A DNA stretch of 6,090 bases from Deltaproteobacteria bacterium (GTDB taxonomy: Bacteria > Desulfobacterota > GWC2-55-46). The notes beneath the pieces are model-generated. The model was not told the DNA's origin. It did no database searches and saw only the letters and a list, made by a program, of their open reading frames with translations. Below, in pieces: positions 4,791-6,090 of the stretch. Positions within the stretch are counted from its first letter, which is position 1. The number at the start of each line of letters is the position of its first letter. A program made the translations under genes and the position numbers. The stretch spans positions 1 through 6,090 of the forward strand of contig JAUSLB010000022.1 in the NCBI GenBank assembly GCA_030646655.1, in the 5' to 3' direction.

Positions 4791-5834
4791 TTAGCCTTTT
4801 ATCTGGACGGTCTTGACATGGAAAGGCATCTCTATCCCTTCCTGCTTAAACCTTTTGAATATGCGCTTTCTCAGCTCGTTCTGGACGGGTGTCTGGTCGG
4901 TGTATTCGGCTACATGGCATACAAGGGTGAACTCAAGCCATGAATCCCCGAAGTTGAAGTTCACCCCCGCGGCAGGCTCCGTAAGCAGGCCTTTTACAGA
5001 GCCGGAGGCCTTTACAGCCTCGTCCTTTAATACAGCCTCTACCCTCTCAGGCTCCGTATCAGCGCCTGCCCTCACCTTGACTGTAACGGTCGTCCTTTTC
5101 TCGGGCATCGAATAATTCGTTATTATCGACTGGGAGAGCTTGTTGTTGGGGATGATTATTATGTTGTTCGAAAGCTCCCTTATCTTAGTCGTCCTCCATC
5201 CGATATCGGCCACATACCCTTCCTCTCCTGTGCTCATCCTTATGTAGTCGCCGAGCTTTATAGACTTTTCGGCGAGTATGTGTATGCCGGCGAAGAGGTT
5301 GGAAAGGGTGTCCTGCAACGCGAGCGCGACCGCGAGGCCGCCCACGCCTAATGCCGTAAGTAGCGGGGTTATGGAGAGGCCGAGGCTGTTAAGGACGATG
5401 AGGGCGCCTATGGCGAAGATGATGACCCTTATTACGGTGCGCGAAAGGCCCGTCAAAGGCATGCTCAGGGTCGACCTCTCCACCGCGTTCTGGACGGCCC
5501 TCGAGCTTATGTTCGCCGCGGCCAATGTCACCGACAGGACTATCAGCACATAGAGGGCAGTGAGCCCGTAGCTCACATACTTCGCGTGGAACGGGGATGA
5601 GTCGAGGGCGATATACAGGCTTATGGCGAGCGCCCAAAAGATGGAGGGGTGCCTTACGGAATCGAGGATTATATCGTCGAGCCTTGTCTCCGTCTTTTCA
5701 GCCCACCTGTAGAAATATCTGAAGGAGAACTTCCTTATTATAAGTAGGACTGCCGAGGAGATTATAAAAACGGCTGAAAAGACCAAGAACGCCTTAATCG
5801 TGCTGGAGTCCGCTGGGATAGATATGACCGGCAT
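4791..5834 (-). CDS. MscS-family mechanosensitive ion channel
   Basis: A 347-residue inner-membrane channel of the small-conductance mechanosensitive family, which opens under membrane tension and releases solutes on hypo-osmotic shock. Hydrophobic segments lie at about 14-33, 64-79, 88-108, 132-150 and 155-175, so I count five spans rather than the three of E. coli MscS. The last is the pore helix: ALGVGGLAVALALQDTLSNLFAG (split as ALGVGGLAVA, 161-170, and LALQDTLSNLFAG, 171-183) has the Gly/Ala packing pattern and the conserved LQ-LSNL-AG motif. The beta domain follows with KLGDYI, WRTTKIRE and IIIIPNNKL (224-233), then an alpha/beta vestibule domain and the closing EGIEMPFHVKTV (332-343). 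The start at 5834 has GGAAGG 7 bases upstream and a promoter 37 bases upstream. It is probably the first gene of a two-gene unit with the GpgS-like gene. Confidence 0.94.
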   Translation of the reverse strand: MPVISIPADSSTIKAFLVFSAVFIISSAVLLIIRKFSFRYFYRWAEKTETRLDDIILDSVRHPSIFWALAISLYIALDSSPFHAKYVSYGLTALYVLIVLSVTLAAANISSRAVQNAVERSTLSMPLTGLSRTVIRVIIFAIGALIVLNSLGLSITPLLTALGVGGLAVALALQDTLSNLFAGIHILAEKSIKLGDYIRMSTGEEGYVADIGWRTTKIRELSNNIIIIPNNKLSQSIITNYSMPEKRTTVTVKVRAGADTEPERVEAVLKDEAVKASGSVKGLLTEPAAGVNFNFGDSWLEFTLVCHVAEYTDQTPVQNELRKRIFKRFKQEGIEMPFHVKTVQIKG

Positions 5835-5870
5835 CTTTAAGCCTTCCGTATGTAATGAGACGGCCCTGAA

Positions 5871-5900
5871 ATTATATACTTAAAGCTTACCGCGAATCAA
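5871..5900 (-). promoter_or_regulatory. Sigma70-type promoter for the MscS gene
   Basis: On the minus strand TATAAT (5871-5876), a perfect -10 box, is preceded at 18 bases by TTGATT (5895-5900), a four-of-six -35 match. Transcription would begin near 5863-5865, leaving a leader of about 30 bases with GGAAGG before the ATG at 5834. The repeat element at 5907-6033 ends only a few bases upstream of the -35 box, so any regulatory site further upstream would lie in repeat sequence. Confidence 0.65.
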
Positions 5901-5906
5901 CCGGAT

Positions 5907-6033
5907 TAGCAGGCTGCTGAAAAAAGTCCATCTGCTTCGTTGGCATCAAAGCTCGTCACTGCGGCGTAGCGGCTAACTACGCCTCATTCCTCGCTTCTCG
6001 ACGCCTCGCATCTGGAGCTTTTTCAGCAGCCTG
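5907..6033. mobile_element. MITE-like palindromic element, copy B
   Basis: A perfect 15-base terminal inverted repeat (CAGGCTGCTGAAAAA at 5910-5924, TTTTTCAGCAGCCTG at 6019-6033) encloses about 94 bases. The left end extends to TAG at 5907-5909 and matches copy A at 17 of 18 positions. Just inside the ends are GTCCATCTGC and, inverted, CTCCAGATGC, a decayed continuation of the repeat. At the centre GGCGTAG (5963-5969) and CTACGCC (5977-5983) make a 7-bp hairpin. There is no open frame for a transposase. I see no clear target duplication. Short palindromic units of this plan are familiar to me from intergenic regions of several bacterial genomes, but I cannot name the family. The remaining 57 bases to the window end hold nothing that I can identify. 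Confidence 0.6.
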
Positions 6034-6090
6034 AACAATCTTCGAGTTTTTCCGCAAACTGTTAGAGCATATTGATATTGTCCTTCTCCC

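Overview
The window carries four full-length protein genes, two short open reading frames that look real, and several palindromic repeat elements. Coding density is high and Shine-Dalgarno sites are good. Arginine codons are rich in AGG and isoleucine codons in ATA. A six-transmembrane-free MscS-type channel aside, nothing is lineage-specific, so I can only say this is a bacterium, probably Gram-negative. The codon style and the dispersed GCAGGCTG(T/C)TGAAAAA palindromes remind me of Desulfobacterota or Nitrospirota-like genomes. That placement is an impression from memory and not shown by the sequence.

Layout. Positions 1-232 hold no gene, only hairpins and inverted repeats, including a possible terminator for a gene outside the window. 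A DJ-1/PfpI family gene (233-781, minus) is transcribed divergently from a thioredoxin-domain DUF255/YyaL-type gene (925-2733, plus). The roughly 140-bp space between them contains a clear sigma70-type promoter for the DJ-1 gene. Next comes a small plus-strand unit (about 2861-3228): a possible -10 box, two tandem paralogous membrane microproteins of 35 and 39 residues, each with a strong ribosome binding site, and a perfect 11-bp stem plus U-tract terminator. Positions 3257-3452 are a nest of perfect hairpins bounded by imperfect 18-bp terminal inverted repeats. On the minus strand lie an MscS-family channel (5834 to 4791) and, 96 bp downstream, a GpgS-like glycosyltransferase (4694 to 3471). 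A second repeat with the same terminal sequence sits upstream of the channel gene (5907-6033), so the pair is bracketed by copies of one repeat family.

Function. The channel and the glycosyltransferase fit an osmotic theme: GpgS-type enzymes start synthesis of the compatible solute glucosylglycerate, and MscS-type channels release solutes on hypo-osmotic shock. The DJ-1 and DUF255 proteins both carry conserved reactive cysteines and could belong to protein quality control or redox stress, but their substrates are unknown. The most novel item is the tandem microprotein pair. Their shared residues are often written with different synonymous codons, which points to selection on the peptide, and I recognise no family for them.
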